The notes under the pieces were generated by a model. That model was not told where the DNA came from, ran no database searches, and worked only from the letters and a program-made list of their open reading frames with translations. Positions 43,971 to 56,138 of a stretch of 64,000 bases of DNA are shown here, one piece after another (positions within the stretch are counted from its first letter, which is position 1; each line of letters opens with the position of its first letter). The position numbers and the translations under genes are program-made. Source of the DNA: Stemphylium vesicarium (taxonomy: Eukaryota; Ascomycota; Dothideomycetes; Pleosporales; Pleosporaceae); assembly GCA_004380135.1 (NCBI GenBank), contig QXCR01000076.1, positions 62,001-126,000 on the forward strand. The letters run 5' to 3'.

Positions 43971-44615
43971 TCAGCGCAAGTTCGTGGGGGGAAAATGCCT
44001 AAACGGAAATCCGTCGCCCAACTCGTTGTCGACAGGACCACCCCGAAATTGTGGCAGATATTGTGTGTCCTGATACCAGCGGCCATCCACTGTTCGCACG
44101 GCTTCTGGAAAGCAGTTCCATTCCCTATTCTTATATGGCTCTTGCTGCCAAATAGCATCCGTCCAAGTCCATTGGTTCGGCTTTGCATGTTTTCGAGTCC
44201 GAAAGTCGTAGCTCAGACCGTGTTCTCGCCCACCAAGTGCTTTGGCCTTTGTCCAGGGAGCGAACTTCTGCGAATCGAAGCTGAAGGTCATGCCACTGTC
44301 ATCAAGATAGGTATGCCCTGCCCACTGAGACCGGGGAGGGCGGTTCGATACACAGTCTGTCGGACGGGCGCCGAATGCGACGTACATGTCCGGGCCTGTG
44401 TTGCGAAAGATATCTTTCATGCGACCCCACGACGAACCGTTCTTGCCGTCTTTGGGCCATATGAATGCCTTGGAGGCCTTAACGTCTCGAAGCTTGCGGC
44501 CGTCCTGGTACCATCCCCGCCAAGCTGGGTTGCGAACATACCCAGCTGTTCGGTGCCGCCATCCATCGTTGGGAGGAAAGAAGATGGGTGGCTCAGGCAA
44601 TGCAATACCGGTCAT
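43971..44615 (-). CDS. hypothetical protein rich in Trp and aromatic residues
   Basis: An open frame of 214 residues from the ATG at 44615. The frame runs on upstream to a cag at about 44670 (atttgcag followed by codons HSKRIPLSQFLYNFKK), so a small 5' exon further upstream is likely. The protein is strongly aromatic: PPNDGWRHRTAGYVRNPAW, SSWGRMKDIFRNTG, NQWTWTDAIWQQEPYKNREW and DGRWYQDTQYLPQFRGG. No membrane segment or known motif is seen. Amino-acid composition and lack of low complexity make it look coding. The function is not known. Confidence 0.55.
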   Translation of the reverse strand: MTGIALPEPPIFFPPNDGWRHRTAGYVRNPAWRGWYQDGRKLRDVKASKAFIWPKDGKNGSSWGRMKDIFRNTGPDMYVAFGARPTDCVSNRPPRSQWAGHTYLDDSGMTFSFDSQKFAPWTKAKALGGREHGLSYDFRTRKHAKPNQWTWTDAIWQQEPYKNREWNCFPEAVRTVDGRWYQDTQYLPQFRGGPVDNELGDGFPFRHFPPTNLR

Positions 44616-45138
44616 TTTTTTGAAGTTGTAGAGGAATTGAGACAGCGGAATCCTTTTTGAATGCTGCAAATGTATCGCACTTGTGACGGATTTTTATTGC
44701 TAGACGTTTGCTGGTCCGGGCTACAAAGATAAATCTGATTTACACAAGCCGACGACTTTAGGATAGCGACAAGACCTAGTTGTTTGTACATATGAATACC
44801 ACCTACAACGAATGTTTCCACACTTGATCATGCCATCACTCGTCCGTAGCCTGATTGTGCCTTGGGATAGATATTATTTCCCCCTCTTGTGACTGCAATG
44901 GAGCAAACCGGTGGTTTCCAGGCTAGAACCGGTCTTGTTTCCTATTTTACGGATGCAGAAAAAGGCAGCGCGTCTTTATCATCTGAAAGATAGGCACGAG
45001 ACGGCGCTAGTTCTTTCACTTTGACGCGGTACCTGGAAGGCAGGGATAAAACGTCCGAGCTTCCCGGCTGAACAACGCGATCTCGTTTCTCCAGGTTTGT
45101 TTTCGGCACCATCAACAACACCGCCATTCGCAACCACA
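44616..45138. other. intergenic region before NIC96
   Basis: 523 bp between divergent genes. It may hold the missing 5' exon of the minus-strand orphan and the NIC96 promoter. Confidence 0.4.
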
Positions 45139-48100
45139 ATGTCGCTATTCGGCAATCTTGGAGGCGCTCAGCCTGCCTCTAGCGGCACCTCGGGTGGAGG
45201 ACTGTTTGGAACAGCAGGAGGCGGATCCGGATCAGGCGGTGGCACATCGAGCTTGTTTGGCAACTTGGGCGGAGGCACTTCGAATGCGCAATCCGGTACG
45301 ACGCAAGCGACAAGCGGCGGTGGCCTGGGAGGCAGTCTCTTCGGCGGCCTTGGTGGAGCAAAGTCGACTGCTACCACAACGCCCTCGCTGTTCGCTGGCG
45401 CATCGTCGACGTCGCAACAACAACAACAACCGCAGTCGCAGCCACAAACGGGCGGCTTCTCGCTGCTCAACAATCCGACCTCCCAATCGACTGCGAACAA
45501 CACGCAACAAACGAGCGGTCTCGGCCAATCCTCTCTCTTCAACACGACGTCGACCCAGCAGCAGCATCAGCCTCAGCAGCAACAGCAGCAGCAACAACAA
45601 GGCGCGTCGTTGGCCCAAGCAAACGCAGGCACCGGTCGCTCAGCTCACTTCGACCATCTGCTAGAGCGAGGCCGCAAGCGCAATGCTGGCGAAAATGGTA
45701 CCAGCAACTTCGACGAGCTGCCGTCCCTGCAACTGGGCCTTGGAGACATTGCACGCAAAGTGCGAAACTTGGGCGGCGGAGGCCCTTCGGCGGACCAAGT
45801 CCAAGATCGCGCTCAAGACCGCGCTGCGTAAGTTAGACGTCAGCCACGCACATTTGCTTTTACTGAAGATTTCCAGGCACTACCTGCTCTCCGCATCTGG
45901 TGTGAAGATGGGTAGTACCCTTCGCGATCTCAACCAGTTCTCTTCTCAGGGAGGTCTTGCCGCGCCCGGTCAGGCTCAGAACCTATTCGATAACGACGTC
46001 GACGGCTACATCTCGAACCTACATTCCCAATCCACTCTAGCCCTAATTCAAGAAGGCTTGGAGCAGTCTAAACGCGACTTTGACACCTTCCTCGAAGACA
46101 ATGTCCAGATCGAATGGGACAAGCAGCGCCAGAGGATCTATGAGCACTTCGGCCTGGGCAGACAAAGCGAAGACATGGCGGCCTCCCAGAGCGCTTTCGG
46201 CAGCACAGCCCGGGGAGCCTTCGGACGCGCAACAGCGCGCAAGGGTCGCTCTATGGGCCCCAACAGTGCGTCGGTCAATGGACGATCCACCTTTGGCGCC
46301 TCTGCTGCTGGGCCTCCCGTTCTCGGTGCCTCTCAGAGCGTGCTAGGTGGACGGGATGCCTCAGACAAGTCTGTTATGGGCGGACAAGTTGGCCCCCAGG
46401 ATCGATACGCACGAGACAAACAAGAGAAGTTCATGGTTGAGGTCAAGAAGCTCAACGAGTCACGACTACGAGAAGACTCTTTCTCAGTCCTTCATGCATT
46501 CTCTGACGTGGAGAAGGCTGCTAGCACCGAGTATTCGGATCACTTTGTCAACGCTTATGGAGCGCTTGTTTCAATCACTGGCGAAAAGAACGAAGTGGAA
46601 GCATCAAACCCAGGCTCTAACCAGCCCAAGGAGCGGAGCTTCGCGAAGGACTACCTAGACGACCAACCCAACTCTGTTGCCAGTGTACGCATGCGCAAAC
46701 GCATTCTGGACGGATCTCGCAAATATCTGGAGAACAAGTTCCTGGAGCAGGTGGACGAAGTCCTACGAAGAAACCCCGCAGAAGCGCTTGTCGGCGGTGT
46801 TCCATCCATGCTCAACAAGATCCGTGGCTTCGTACGCGCTAAAGCTGCGTTCAAAGAGCTTGGTGCGGACACCGAACTGTTCCAAAGGATAGGCGAAGCG
46901 GGCGATGAGTTCCCATGGATCATCATCTTCTTCCTGCTCAGGGGTGGGCTGTTGGCCGAGGCTGCTGAGTACGTCCGGGAAAAGAGAAATTTCTTCCAGA
47001 ACACCGACAGAAATTTCCAATCGGCCATCACACAATATGCCACCGATCCTGACCGCAGGCTTAGCCCAGATACCCAACAGAAGGTTGGCCACACACACGC
47101 TCAGAGGACTCGTTTAAAGACGCCCGAAGACCCTTACCGAATGGCCTGCTACAAGATTGTTGGTCGATGCGATATGAGCAAGCGCAATCTGGAACCCATC
47201 AAGGAGACTATGGACGACTGGGTGTGGCTGCAGTTCAACTTGGCTCGTGAGGGCAATAGAGCTGAGGAAAACGCTGGCGAGATTTTTGGCTTGGAAGAAC
47301 TTCGCACAACTATCAAGGATATTGGTCAGCGCCATTTCATGAACGACGAGGCCGAGTCCGCTGGCGGGTACGGAGTCTACTTCTACCTTGCTACGCTTGC
47401 AGGCTTGTTTGAGCCGGCCATCAATTACCTCTATACCCACAATTACGTCTCCGCCGTTCACTTTGCCGTCGCCCTCGACTACTATGGACTGTTGCGGGTA
47501 TCAGACTGGACAACAGCTGGAGGCGAGATCTTGACATACACGACACGACAACAACCGCAGTTGAACTTTGGACGCGTCGTCGGATACTACACAAGTGATT
47601 TCAGAGCTGCCCGGGCTGACGCTGCGGCTGACTACCTGGTATTGATCTGCATGAACGCAGACCTGCCAGGTGAGGCAGGCAGGCAACAGGCGGAGCTTTG
47701 CCACGAAGCTCTCCGTGAGCTTGTCCTGGAGACACGCGAGTTCTCTACATTGCTAGGTGATGTCAAGTCAAACGGCCAGACGACTCCAGGTCTCATTCAG
47801 GAACGTGTGCCACTGCTGAGGTTGGATGGCGAGATGGGCCTACTCAACACCATTACCAGCGAAGCCGCGAGGATGGCAGACGACAACGGGCGAATCAACG
47901 ATGCTATCCTACTCTGCCACTTGGCCGGCGAGTATGATAGTGTGGTTACGATACTCAACCGCGCGCTTGCTGAGGCTCTTTCGGTAGAGCTTGGCCAAGA
48001 ACCTCTTCGTCTGGAGCCACTTAAACCGCGTTTGACGCCAGCTGAGTCGCAACAACAGCAACAGCAACGATCTGACGCGACGTCGTCAAGCCTGAGCATG

Positions 48101-48653
48101 CTCGGAACGGATGATCCAGTGGAGCTTGCCCAGAAGGTCCTTGCTCTATACGATGCAAACAGCCTATGGTGGAGGAAGGTCTCACAGATGAACCGCGACA
48201 CTGTCGGTATACTGTTCCAGCTCAACAACGCAAAGAAGGTCATTGAGGCTGGCGACTACATGGCAGCACTCGGAGTAAGTTTTCGCAGCCTGTTCCCATA
48301 CAACGCCCAACTGACATGACTTTTAGCAAATCGAGAATCTTCGTATTCTCCCATTGTCGGCTGGAGGCAATGTGAGCGACATCCGCGCCACTGCCAACAG
48401 CTTCAACTCGTACCCCCAGGAGATCTCGCGGAACATTGGCAACGTCCTCCTTTGGTGCATTGGTTGCTGCTCTAGGCACCGTGAGCGTCTTCTGTCTGGA
48501 CAATTCGAAGATCAAATGCGCAAGGTCCTTGCCGACCAGCTGCTGCAAAAGGCCAAGGATTTGATGGTCTTTGCTGGCTTGATCAAGTACAAATTGCCAC
48601 CCAGAGTCTTTGAGACGTTGGCTCGGGAGGGCCAGGAAGTTGGTGCTTTTTAA
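45139..48653 (+). CDS. NIC96: nucleoporin NIC96 (Nup93)
   Basis: Three exons (45139-45827, 45877-48274, 48327-48653) give 1137 residues. Nic96/Nup93 is a scaffold of the nuclear pore inner ring that anchors the central channel nucleoporins. The N-terminal ~190 residues carry FG-type motifs (SLFGNLGG, GLFGTAGG, SLFGNLGG, SLFGGLGG) and glutamine runs around residues 138-155. Then comes a helical linker (TGRSAHFDHLLERGRKR) and the Nic96 alpha-solenoid from about 245 to the end. It includes LLSASGVKMGSTLRDLNQF, FPWIIIFFLLRGGLLAEAAE, DPYRMACYKIVGRCDMSKRN, DWVWLQFNLAREG and the C-terminal LPPRVFETLAREGQEVGAF. A second Gln run lies near the C-terminal third (ESQQQQQQRSD). The ATG at 45139 is the first in frame. 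Confidence 0.96.
45550..45602 (+). repeat. CAG/CAA repeat coding polyglutamine in NIC96
   Basis: Mixed cag and caa codons code a glutamine-rich run (QQQHQPQQQQQQQQQ). Such tracts vary in length between strains. Confidence 0.85.
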
Positions 48654-49639
48654 TGGAGGCTGATGAGGTAGTGGTGATTGTGTTCAGGCATATTAGAGCA
48701 GGCATAGAGTGATACCAATGAATTATTGTAATGGTATTCTTCTAAATATCGGACGTCGCATGCATAGTCGGGTTCCAAAAGGATACAAGGTGGCGTGACA
48801 AAGTTGAGTGGCTGGGCAGCTTCTTCCTTGGGCCTGTACCAGTTTCTGCAAGGTACGCTACAGTCCAAGCAAGACCACGGCGCAAAGCGCATGCCACTAC
48901 TGTATGGCTGTCATGTTTCGCCGCAAAAGACCGCGGCGCCGGCCATGTGGTACTAGCCAAGTCTTGGGTGGTGGTGCGATGGGCCTTGGATATGCAAAGT
49001 TGCGCAAGCTTTGTCGCTGTTGGCATGCATCGCTCCTGGGAAAAGATAACAATTGAGTGGTTGGACACAAGATGATACTTGTGATAGAAGGTGAGAAGTT
49101 CTCGAAGCGATGCTTGGCTCGCATTGCGGATCGACCGGTGGTGTGACCCCACTTCGCGGACCGGGGAGCTCTTTTCTTTTGGGGCTCCCACGTCATTTGA
49201 GCAACAGCTGCGACACATAAGCCCATCACCTTATCGTCAGCTTGGGACTGGTACAAAGGCCTGTCCTCAACCTCTCTGCTTCCCAGCTCTATATAGAGGC
49301 CAGCAAGAAGCCACACTTGCTACCCATCGTCTCCGTCTCAATTGGTATCGTGATTTCCGCTGCGCACTCGGCAAAGCTACCCCTCCATTCAACCATCGAC
49401 CATCGGAGTTTCTCAACACGTAGGGACCCGCTTCTTTCGGCGTGTAGTTTTCAGCTAGACAGGTGAATCCACTTTGACCTCATACTGACCCACGGCCAAA
49501 TTATCTTTTCGGCCCTCCACGACTGGCTGTACCTCCAGCCTCCGCAATCACAACTTCAAGCCCCTCCTTCTTCTTCTTCCCTCTCTCACCTCTTCTCTCC
49601 AAACCCCCCACCTAATACGCAACCTATCAACCACACAAG
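48654..49639. promoter_or_regulatory. PFK1: intergenic region with PFK1 promoter
   Basis: 986 bp. A strong pyrimidine tract (cttcttcttccctctctcac and flanks) lies at about 49559-49612, right before the PFK1 ATG. CT-rich leaders of this kind are usual in highly expressed fungal glycolytic genes. No gene is supported in the rest. Confidence 0.55.
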
Positions 49640-52094
49640 ATGGCGCCCGCCGAGATCCCACCGCCCCTCGAGGGCAAGAAGAGGCGCATTGGAGTTATGA
49701 CGAGTGGAGGAGATGCGCCTGGTATGAACGGTGCAGTGCGCGCTGTGGTTCGCATGGCCATTCACAACAACTGCGAAGCCTTCGCCATATACGAGGGCTA
49801 CGATGGCCTGGTAAAGGGCGGCGACATGATCAAGGAGATGAAGTGGGAGGACGTCAGAGGCTTCCTGTCAGAAGGAGGCACCCTCATTGGCACAGCGCGA
49901 TGCATGGAGTTCATGCAGCGCGAAGGCCGCCGGACAGCCGCGAAGAACCTCATCACGAAGGGTATCGACGCACTGATCATCTGTGGCGGTGACGGCTCCC
50001 TCACTGGTGCAGACAAATTCCGCGCTGAGTGGCCGGAGCTGCTCAACGAGCTCGTCCAAGAGAAGCAGCTCACCCAGCAGCAGATCGAGCCATTCAAGCA
50101 CCTCAACATCGTCGGCCTCGTTGGCTCCATTGACAACGACCTGTCCATGACCGATGCCACTATCGGTTGCTATACCTCGCTCGCCCGTATTTGCGAAGCC
50201 ATCGACTCGGTCGATACCACCGCCGTGAGTCACCAGCGAGCCTTCGTCATCGAAGTCATGGGCCGACATTGCGGATGGCTGGCTCTCAGCGCTGGTGTCG
50301 CTACAGGAGCAGACTTTGTCTTCACACCCGAGAACCCACCAAGCGAGGGCTGGCAAAGCGAGATGTGCCGACAGATCAAGAAGCACAGGGCCATGGGAAA
50401 GCGAAAGACTATTGTCGTTGTCGCTGAAGGTGCCATCGACCGTAACCTTAACAAGATCACGTCACAGCAGGTCAAGGACGTCCTTGCAGACGACGCGAAG
50501 CTCGATACCCGTGTCACAACCCTCGGACACGTGCAGCGTGGAGGTACACCCTGTGCTTACGACCGTATGCTTGCTACTCTTCAAGGTGTTGAGGCTGTCA
50601 AGGCTGTCCTGGAGGCTACCCCCGACACTCCTAGCCCTGTCATCTGTATGCAAGAGAACAAGATTGTCCGACGCCCACTCCTCGAGGCCGTTGCACAGAC
50701 CAAGGAAGTCGCGGTAGCTATTGGCAACAAGGACTTCCACAGGGCTATGCAGCTCCGCGACACAGAGTTCGAGCAACAGTACCAGGCCTACCAGATCACC
50801 ACAGCCGCGGATCAGCCAGAGCTCCTGTTGCCTGAGAAGCAGCGCATGCGCGTTGGTATCATTCACGTTGGTGCCCCAGCCGGAGGTATGAACGCGGCGA
50901 CCCGTGCTGCCGTTGCACACTGCCTTGCCCGTGGCCACACACCAGTCGCGCTCCATAACGGATTCCCTGGTATAATCCGCCACCACTCCGATGAGCCCGT
51001 CAGCGCGGTTCGTGAAATCAAGTGGATCGAGGCTGAGACCTGGGCGTCCAAGGGTGGATCCGAGATTGGTACCAACCGTGGACTTCCCAGCGAGGACCTA
51101 GAGACCGTCGCCTTTGTCTTCAAGAAGTACAACATCCAGTCCTTGTTCGTCGTTGGTGGATTTGAGGCTTTCACCGCCGTTTCCGAATTGAGGAAAGCGC
51201 GCGAATACTACAAGGCGTTCAAGATTCCCATGGTAAGTACATTTCGTCCGTCTCATTATTGGAACTTCCGAAAAGAGTCCCAATGATGGGGGTCCAAAGC
51301 GGATGAACAGCGTGCTAACAAACATTCAGGTTATCCTTCCTGCCACAATCTCGAACAACGTCCCTGGAACTGAGTATTCCATTGGTTCTGACACCTGCTT
51401 GAACGCACTCATCCAATACTCAGATGCCTGCCGTCAATCTGCATCTGCATCTCGACGCCGAGTGTTTGTTATTGAGACACAAGGTGGCGAGTCTGGTTAC
51501 ATCGCAACTGTTGCTGGTCTCAGTATCGGAGCATTGGCCGTATACACTCCAGAGGACGGTATCAACCTCAAGATGCTCGACCGCGACATCGACCATTTGC
51601 GTACCGCATTCGCCAAGGACAAGGGTATCAGCCGATCCGGCAAGGTCATTCTAGTCAACGAGAAGGCCTCAAAGGTTTATTCGGTACAAATCATCGCCGA
51701 TATGATTGCGGAAGCCGGCAAGGGCAAGTTTGAATCCCGTCATGGGGTACCTGGTCACTTCCAGCAGGGCACAATTCCATCACCTATGGACCGTGTCAGG
51801 GCTGTCAGGTTTGCCACCAAGGCTATGCAGCACCTGGAGAGCTTTGCTGGCATGGACCCGGATGATATCGAAGACGACCAGATGTCAATCAGTGTTATCG
51901 GTATCAAGGGAAGCAAGTTGCTCTTCTCCCCCATGGATACCGTTGAGAAGAGGGAGACTGAGTGGCACCGAAGACGCCCCAAGCACGAGTTCTGGATGGC
52001 ACTGAAGGAGACGGTGGACACATTGTCCGGCAGGCCCCAAGCCCCGGCCAAGCCGGCCGATATCGATACCCTGGCTGGCCGTCCTGCCAAATAA
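49640..52094 (+). CDS. PFK1: ATP-dependent 6-phosphofructokinase
   Basis: Two exons (49640-51232, 51330-52094) across a 97-bp intron give 785 residues, the usual size for the fungal PFK-A subunit. Phosphorylates fructose-6-phosphate to fructose-1,6-bisphosphate, the committed step of glycolysis. The protein is a tandem duplication. The catalytic N-half has RRIGVMTSGGDAPGMNGAVR, the ATP loop ICGGDGSLTGAD, GLVGSIDNDLSMTDATIGC, EVMGRHCGWLAL and GHVQRGGTPCAYDR. The regulatory C-half starts near RMRVGIIHVGAPAGGMNAAT and has GGFEAFTA, TISNNVPGTEYSIGSDTC, ETQGGESGYIAT and the allosteric-site GHFQQGTIPSPMDR. The catalytic Asp of the IDND motif is present. The C-terminus is Pro/Ala-rich. It is convergent with the dehydrogenase gene at 52243. 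Confidence 0.97.
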
Positions 52095-52242
52095 GCACTT
52101 GCATTTTTTCTTAAGAATACGGTGGCCTAGAAGACGTTTGGATGAGCATTGTGCTGCGACAAGCTCATGCGCCACATGACGATCACGCTGTATATGTAAA
52201 TTCTGACCTATGATAACGACCTGTAAATGCCATGATCATTCC

Positions 52243-53268
52243 TTATTCCTGAAAAGCCTTGAGACTATCATCGTTCCAGCTCAAGAACTTTCCACTAAAT
52301 TCTTTCCCGCCGCTTACAGCCAACTTAGCAATGACATGTCCGGGCTGCTCAGGCTTCAAAAGCCCCCCACTACTCTTCAGTCCACTAAACTTCTCCCTAT
52401 CGGTTTCACTCATACGCTCGTGATGCACCTCGCGAATCTCTCTTTGCATCTCCGTGTCCACAACACCTGGCCGAATGGAGATGGAAGTCACATCAGGTTC
52501 TTCCACGGAAAGCGTCAAAGCAAGGTGGTTCAGCACCGCTTTACCCGCACCATAACAGCCCCAACCTTGATAGGCGGAGATGGCGGCTCCGGAAGAGGTA
52601 AGAACAATGCGACCCTTTGATGCGCGAAGGGAAGGCAGGGCAGCTTGGATCTATAGACAGCGTTAGCAATCTGAAACACACTGAAAACAAACCGATAGTA
52701 TCCCATACTAATCCCACAGCGCTGAAAACATTAATGTCGAATCCCTTTTTCCACTCTTCGGCACTAGTTTCCGCAACCTTCTTGACGGGGTCCAGAGTGC
52801 CGTGATTGACGATGACAGAGTCGAGGCGGCCCCATCGTTCGTTTGCTAGGTCGACGGCTCGTTTGGCGAGAGCCGGGTCGGCCATGTCTCCAGCGAGCAC
52901 GGCAACCTTTTCGGAGCCATACTGGCTGTGGAGCTGGTCGAGAGCCGAGTGCGTGCGAGATACGAGCACGAGTTTGTGGTTGTGCGAGAGGAGGTGGTGA
53001 GCGATTGCTTGACCGATTCCTAGCGGGCACACTTAGTACATGACTAGGGCTGTTTTGAGAAATACTCAACGTGGGCGTGTGATGTGTTGGCTTGGCGGAT
53101 GGATATCGCACGTGCTCTGGTGCAGAGATGATGGGAAGGAAGGATGCAAAAAAGCATCGACATCTGCGGAATCAAATGCGTGGCTTGCATGCACGGGTTC
53201 CCGCGATCCTTTGACGTACCTCTGGAAGCGCCTGTAAGAATGATGACCATTTCCTTTGATTCCCTCAT
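52243..53268 (-). CDS. short-chain dehydrogenase/reductase
   Basis: Three exons (53268-53220, 53019-52709, 52650-52243) give 255 residues. The classical SDR fold is clear: nucleotide loop ILTGASRGIGQAIAH made by the first splice, AGDMADP, VNHGTLDP (the NxG stretch), catalytic Ser in VLTSSGAA, and the Tyr/Lys pair in CYGAGKAVLNHLAL. The C-terminal part ISIRPGVVDTEMQREIR continues the fold. The acidic residue or Arg after strand 2 (VLVSRTHS) favours NADP(H), by family rule. It resembles yeast YIR035C/YIR036C-type or sepiapterin-reductase-like SDRs of unknown substrate. The first intron is 200 bp, long for this window. The start could instead be an ATG 18 bp downstream (MVIILTGAS) or one of two upstream. 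Confidence 0.88.
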
Positions 53269-53672
53269 CTTGGCTTTGAGATTGTGCAGATGGTTGTGTA
53301 GGATAGGTTGGAAAAGTTGTGCATGTGTAAGAGGGGCATACGTCATATTAGTCATCGGGTGCTATCGTTGGAAGTAATACCACTCCACCAGAACGCAAGA
53401 GGAATTGTTCATCTCTTGCCTTGACAGTATAACAATCTTTCTACTATTATTCATAGTGACCGATTTGAATGCGAACGCAAATTATGTACTGTCCGCAATG
53501 TGAACACATGTGACCTATGCAATCATCATCATCCATGGGCGGGACATCGCGAATGGAAGGCCGGCTTTAATATTTATACTACAGAACTTCAAGTCCTTCT
53601 CGATGAAGCCGAGACACGCTACAGATTTCTTTATTGAATTCCTTGGCGCATCCATTCCTAGCACCTTTCCTT
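53269..53672. other. intergenic region
   Basis: 404 bp between two minus-strand genes: the SDR promoter and the MFS gene 3' flank. No gene seen. Confidence 0.4.
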
Positions 53673-55441
53673 TTACATGCTTGCCTTTCCACGACTCTCA
53701 AAAGGCAAGATGAGCACCAACAACCCCGCGGAAATGAAAAGTGCCCCGGATACGTATACTGGCGCACTCGTCTCCAGATCTGCAAACATTGCCACAATTG
53801 GCGCCATGATTCCAAAAATGCGGTTCGCGCTTGCCGTAATCGCATTGCCTGTTCCTCTATCTTTTGTCGGAAATATCTCAGGTGTATAAGCATACAAGAC
53901 TGCGTACATGATGTTGCTCATGAAGTTATAGGCGCAATTCCAGCCTAGGAGACTGTCGGAGTTGAGGGCTGTCGTGGAGCAAAGGAGGAAAACGCCAGTG
54001 AGGACGGTGGAAGCAGATAGGGTACCTTTGCGGCCGATGTACGGTGTTTCAACGAGTATACCGCCGAGGATACAACCCGGTACCCCAAGGACAGCAATAA
54101 TCAAGCTGTTTCGGTAGGTGATGTATGTCGAGCCATCACCAAAGTCTACGCCGCGAGTAGCTTGGATGTAGGGCAAAAAGGCGTTGTAGAGAGGATAACC
54201 AAGACCGATGAATGCCCATACTAGTGTGGTAACGCTAGTAGAGAAGGCTAATTTCTTTGTGGCGAAGAGGGCTTTAACATGGGAGCTGTCTACTTTCTGA
54301 AGGTTCCTCTTGACCGCAGCGGTGGCAGTGGTTTGTTGCTGGGCGTTGCCTGATTCTGCTAAGCTATTACAAGTCTCCAAGTCTTCCAGGGTCAGCGATG
54401 AAGACTTGTGGTTCCGGCGGGCGACTTCTTGGACGATGCACACAGCCTCTGAATCCATTCCTTTGCCCATGAGAAATTTGGGCGACTCAAAGATGGTGAA
54501 GAAGACAAAGCGTACGATGAACATGATGAGTGCTACACCACCCATGACCTGCGGATGATGTCAGCGTCTACATGCACTGAGACGAGAATCAGCACCTACA
54601 ACTAGGAAGTATCTCCATCCCATGTTTTCTTGCTTCATACACAGATCTTCCGTCTGTTGGCAGGTCAAATTCCCGAGCAATGGCCAGGCGACCAGTGTAG
54701 CAAATACTTGTGCTAGCGACCAGTATATGGAGAGTATCGTCAATAAATACTGATGTGATCCAGGTAGGAATTCCAGAAAGATGGCTGAGTCTACAGGGAG
54801 GTTACCCCCGACACCTGTAGACCAGAGGGCAGCAAAGGTGCCAATGGCAGCGAAATTCGGACTGCCAGCTGCCACCATGCCAAATACCGCAGTGATGCCG
54901 ATGGTGAGATTGAAAGCCCATCGTCTACCAAAGATATCGCAACCAAAACCCCAGAACACTGCGCCGAATAGTAGTCCAATGTTTTGGGACAATGTCAGAA
55001 AAGGTGGTCGATCGGGGCTGAACTCGTTGCTGACAGGTGTGAAGATTAACGATGTGACGATAGGCCAGAGATTGTCCATCGCCCAGCCGAAGCCGATAAC
55101 AATGAAGAGCTGGAGAATGTTTTAGTTTGTTTGTATCACGAGTGGATTTGAGATGTCCCATAGGCAGGAATTCTTGGATGAAGATAAGAAGATGGGAATG
55201 TGAAATGCGGAGCAATACAATATCGAAGAGAAGAGTCGCTCACCTGCCATTGGTATCTTCCCATACCTATGTCCTGGATGGCCTTGTTCAGCATTTTTGC
55301 CTTGGCTTCGTACACAGGATCCAAAGATCCATCTTCAAGGACGCTATCAGGCATCGCTTCATCTTCTGCCGCTGTGCGTGTTAGAACGTCTTTGTTACCA
55401 CTCGTCTCAAGTGTCGTCTTCGCCATCGATGAATTGGTCAT
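53673..55441 (-). CDS. MFS transporter, SV2/sugar-transporter-like
   Basis: Three exons (55441-55244, 55109-54600, 54548-53673) across introns of 134 and 51 bp give 527 residues. The N-terminal ~65 residues are polar and cytosolic. Membrane segments begin with LFIVIGFGWAMDNLWPIV. The loop between helices 2 and 3 is FWGFGCDIFGRRWAFN (the MFS D-x-x-GRR type). Next come GTGVGGNLPVDSAIFLEF-like residues (seen as STGVGGNLPVDSAIFLEFLP), a central cytosolic loop of ~75 residues, and the second half with VETPYIGRKGTLSAS and YAYTPEIFPTKDRGTGNAI. The last motif (Y-P-E-x-x-P-T-x-x-R-x-x-G) is typical of sugar and SV2-like transporters. The substrate is unknown; related fungal proteins move organic ions or carboxylates. 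Confidence 0.9.
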
Positions 55442-56138
55442 TTTCTTCGTGATGAGAGACGAGAGTAGATGGTGGTGCTGTTGACGCAGATCCGAGTGTA
55501 AACACAGGCGATTTGGTTCAAGACAATCAAACCGGTGGCAAGACAATGTAAACACTGGCAGCGCTAAGGGATCTAGTGAATCTGGGGTCGGCAACGGGAT
55601 CATCTGTGATTGAGCTATTATAGTGGAAGTGCATGATTAGTGTGACTGTTTCTACTGTTCCTCGTCGCGCAATCGGCCTTTCCGCTCGCGCAATGCAGCA
55701 ACGCAGGCGGGTAAGGCAACACTGCACGAGGTCGCCCGTGGACGGGCACCGTGGCTCTTTTGAAGAGCACATTCGTTTCGTCGATTGTCTGCTTGCGATA
55801 AGTGAGTAGCGCCATTGACGTGCAATAGATACAAGGTGAAGACTGCAATCACACGCGATAAGCTGCGGATATCACGTTGAGTAATGATCTGCGCTGCGTG
55901 TGTGAGCTCATGGTGTGTACGTTGGGGTTCGGCAACCGGAGTCACTCCGCACGAATATGACGTACTGTCACGCCCAAGGAAACGTTGTGAGACGGACGTT
56001 TACCGCAATTCAGATTCATGGAACGTGGTAGTCATTATTTGTTTATACCAAAATTCTATGCCACTTTGGATGGTGTACATAATGTTGACGTAAGCATGTG
56101 TAAAGTATGGCGCGGGCAAGCGCTCCGCATAACATAGC
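55442..56138. other. intergenic region
   Basis: 697 bp between two minus-strand genes, holding the MFS promoter and RPT6 3' flank. The MFS frame stays open to an upstream ATG at about 55603, giving a possible but unlikely longer N-terminus. Confidence 0.4.

Noticed and set aside
45168..45618. Leu/Arg- and Pro-rich minus-strand frames
   Set aside because: Shadows of the FG/polyQ coding sequence of NIC96; repeats keep all frames open.
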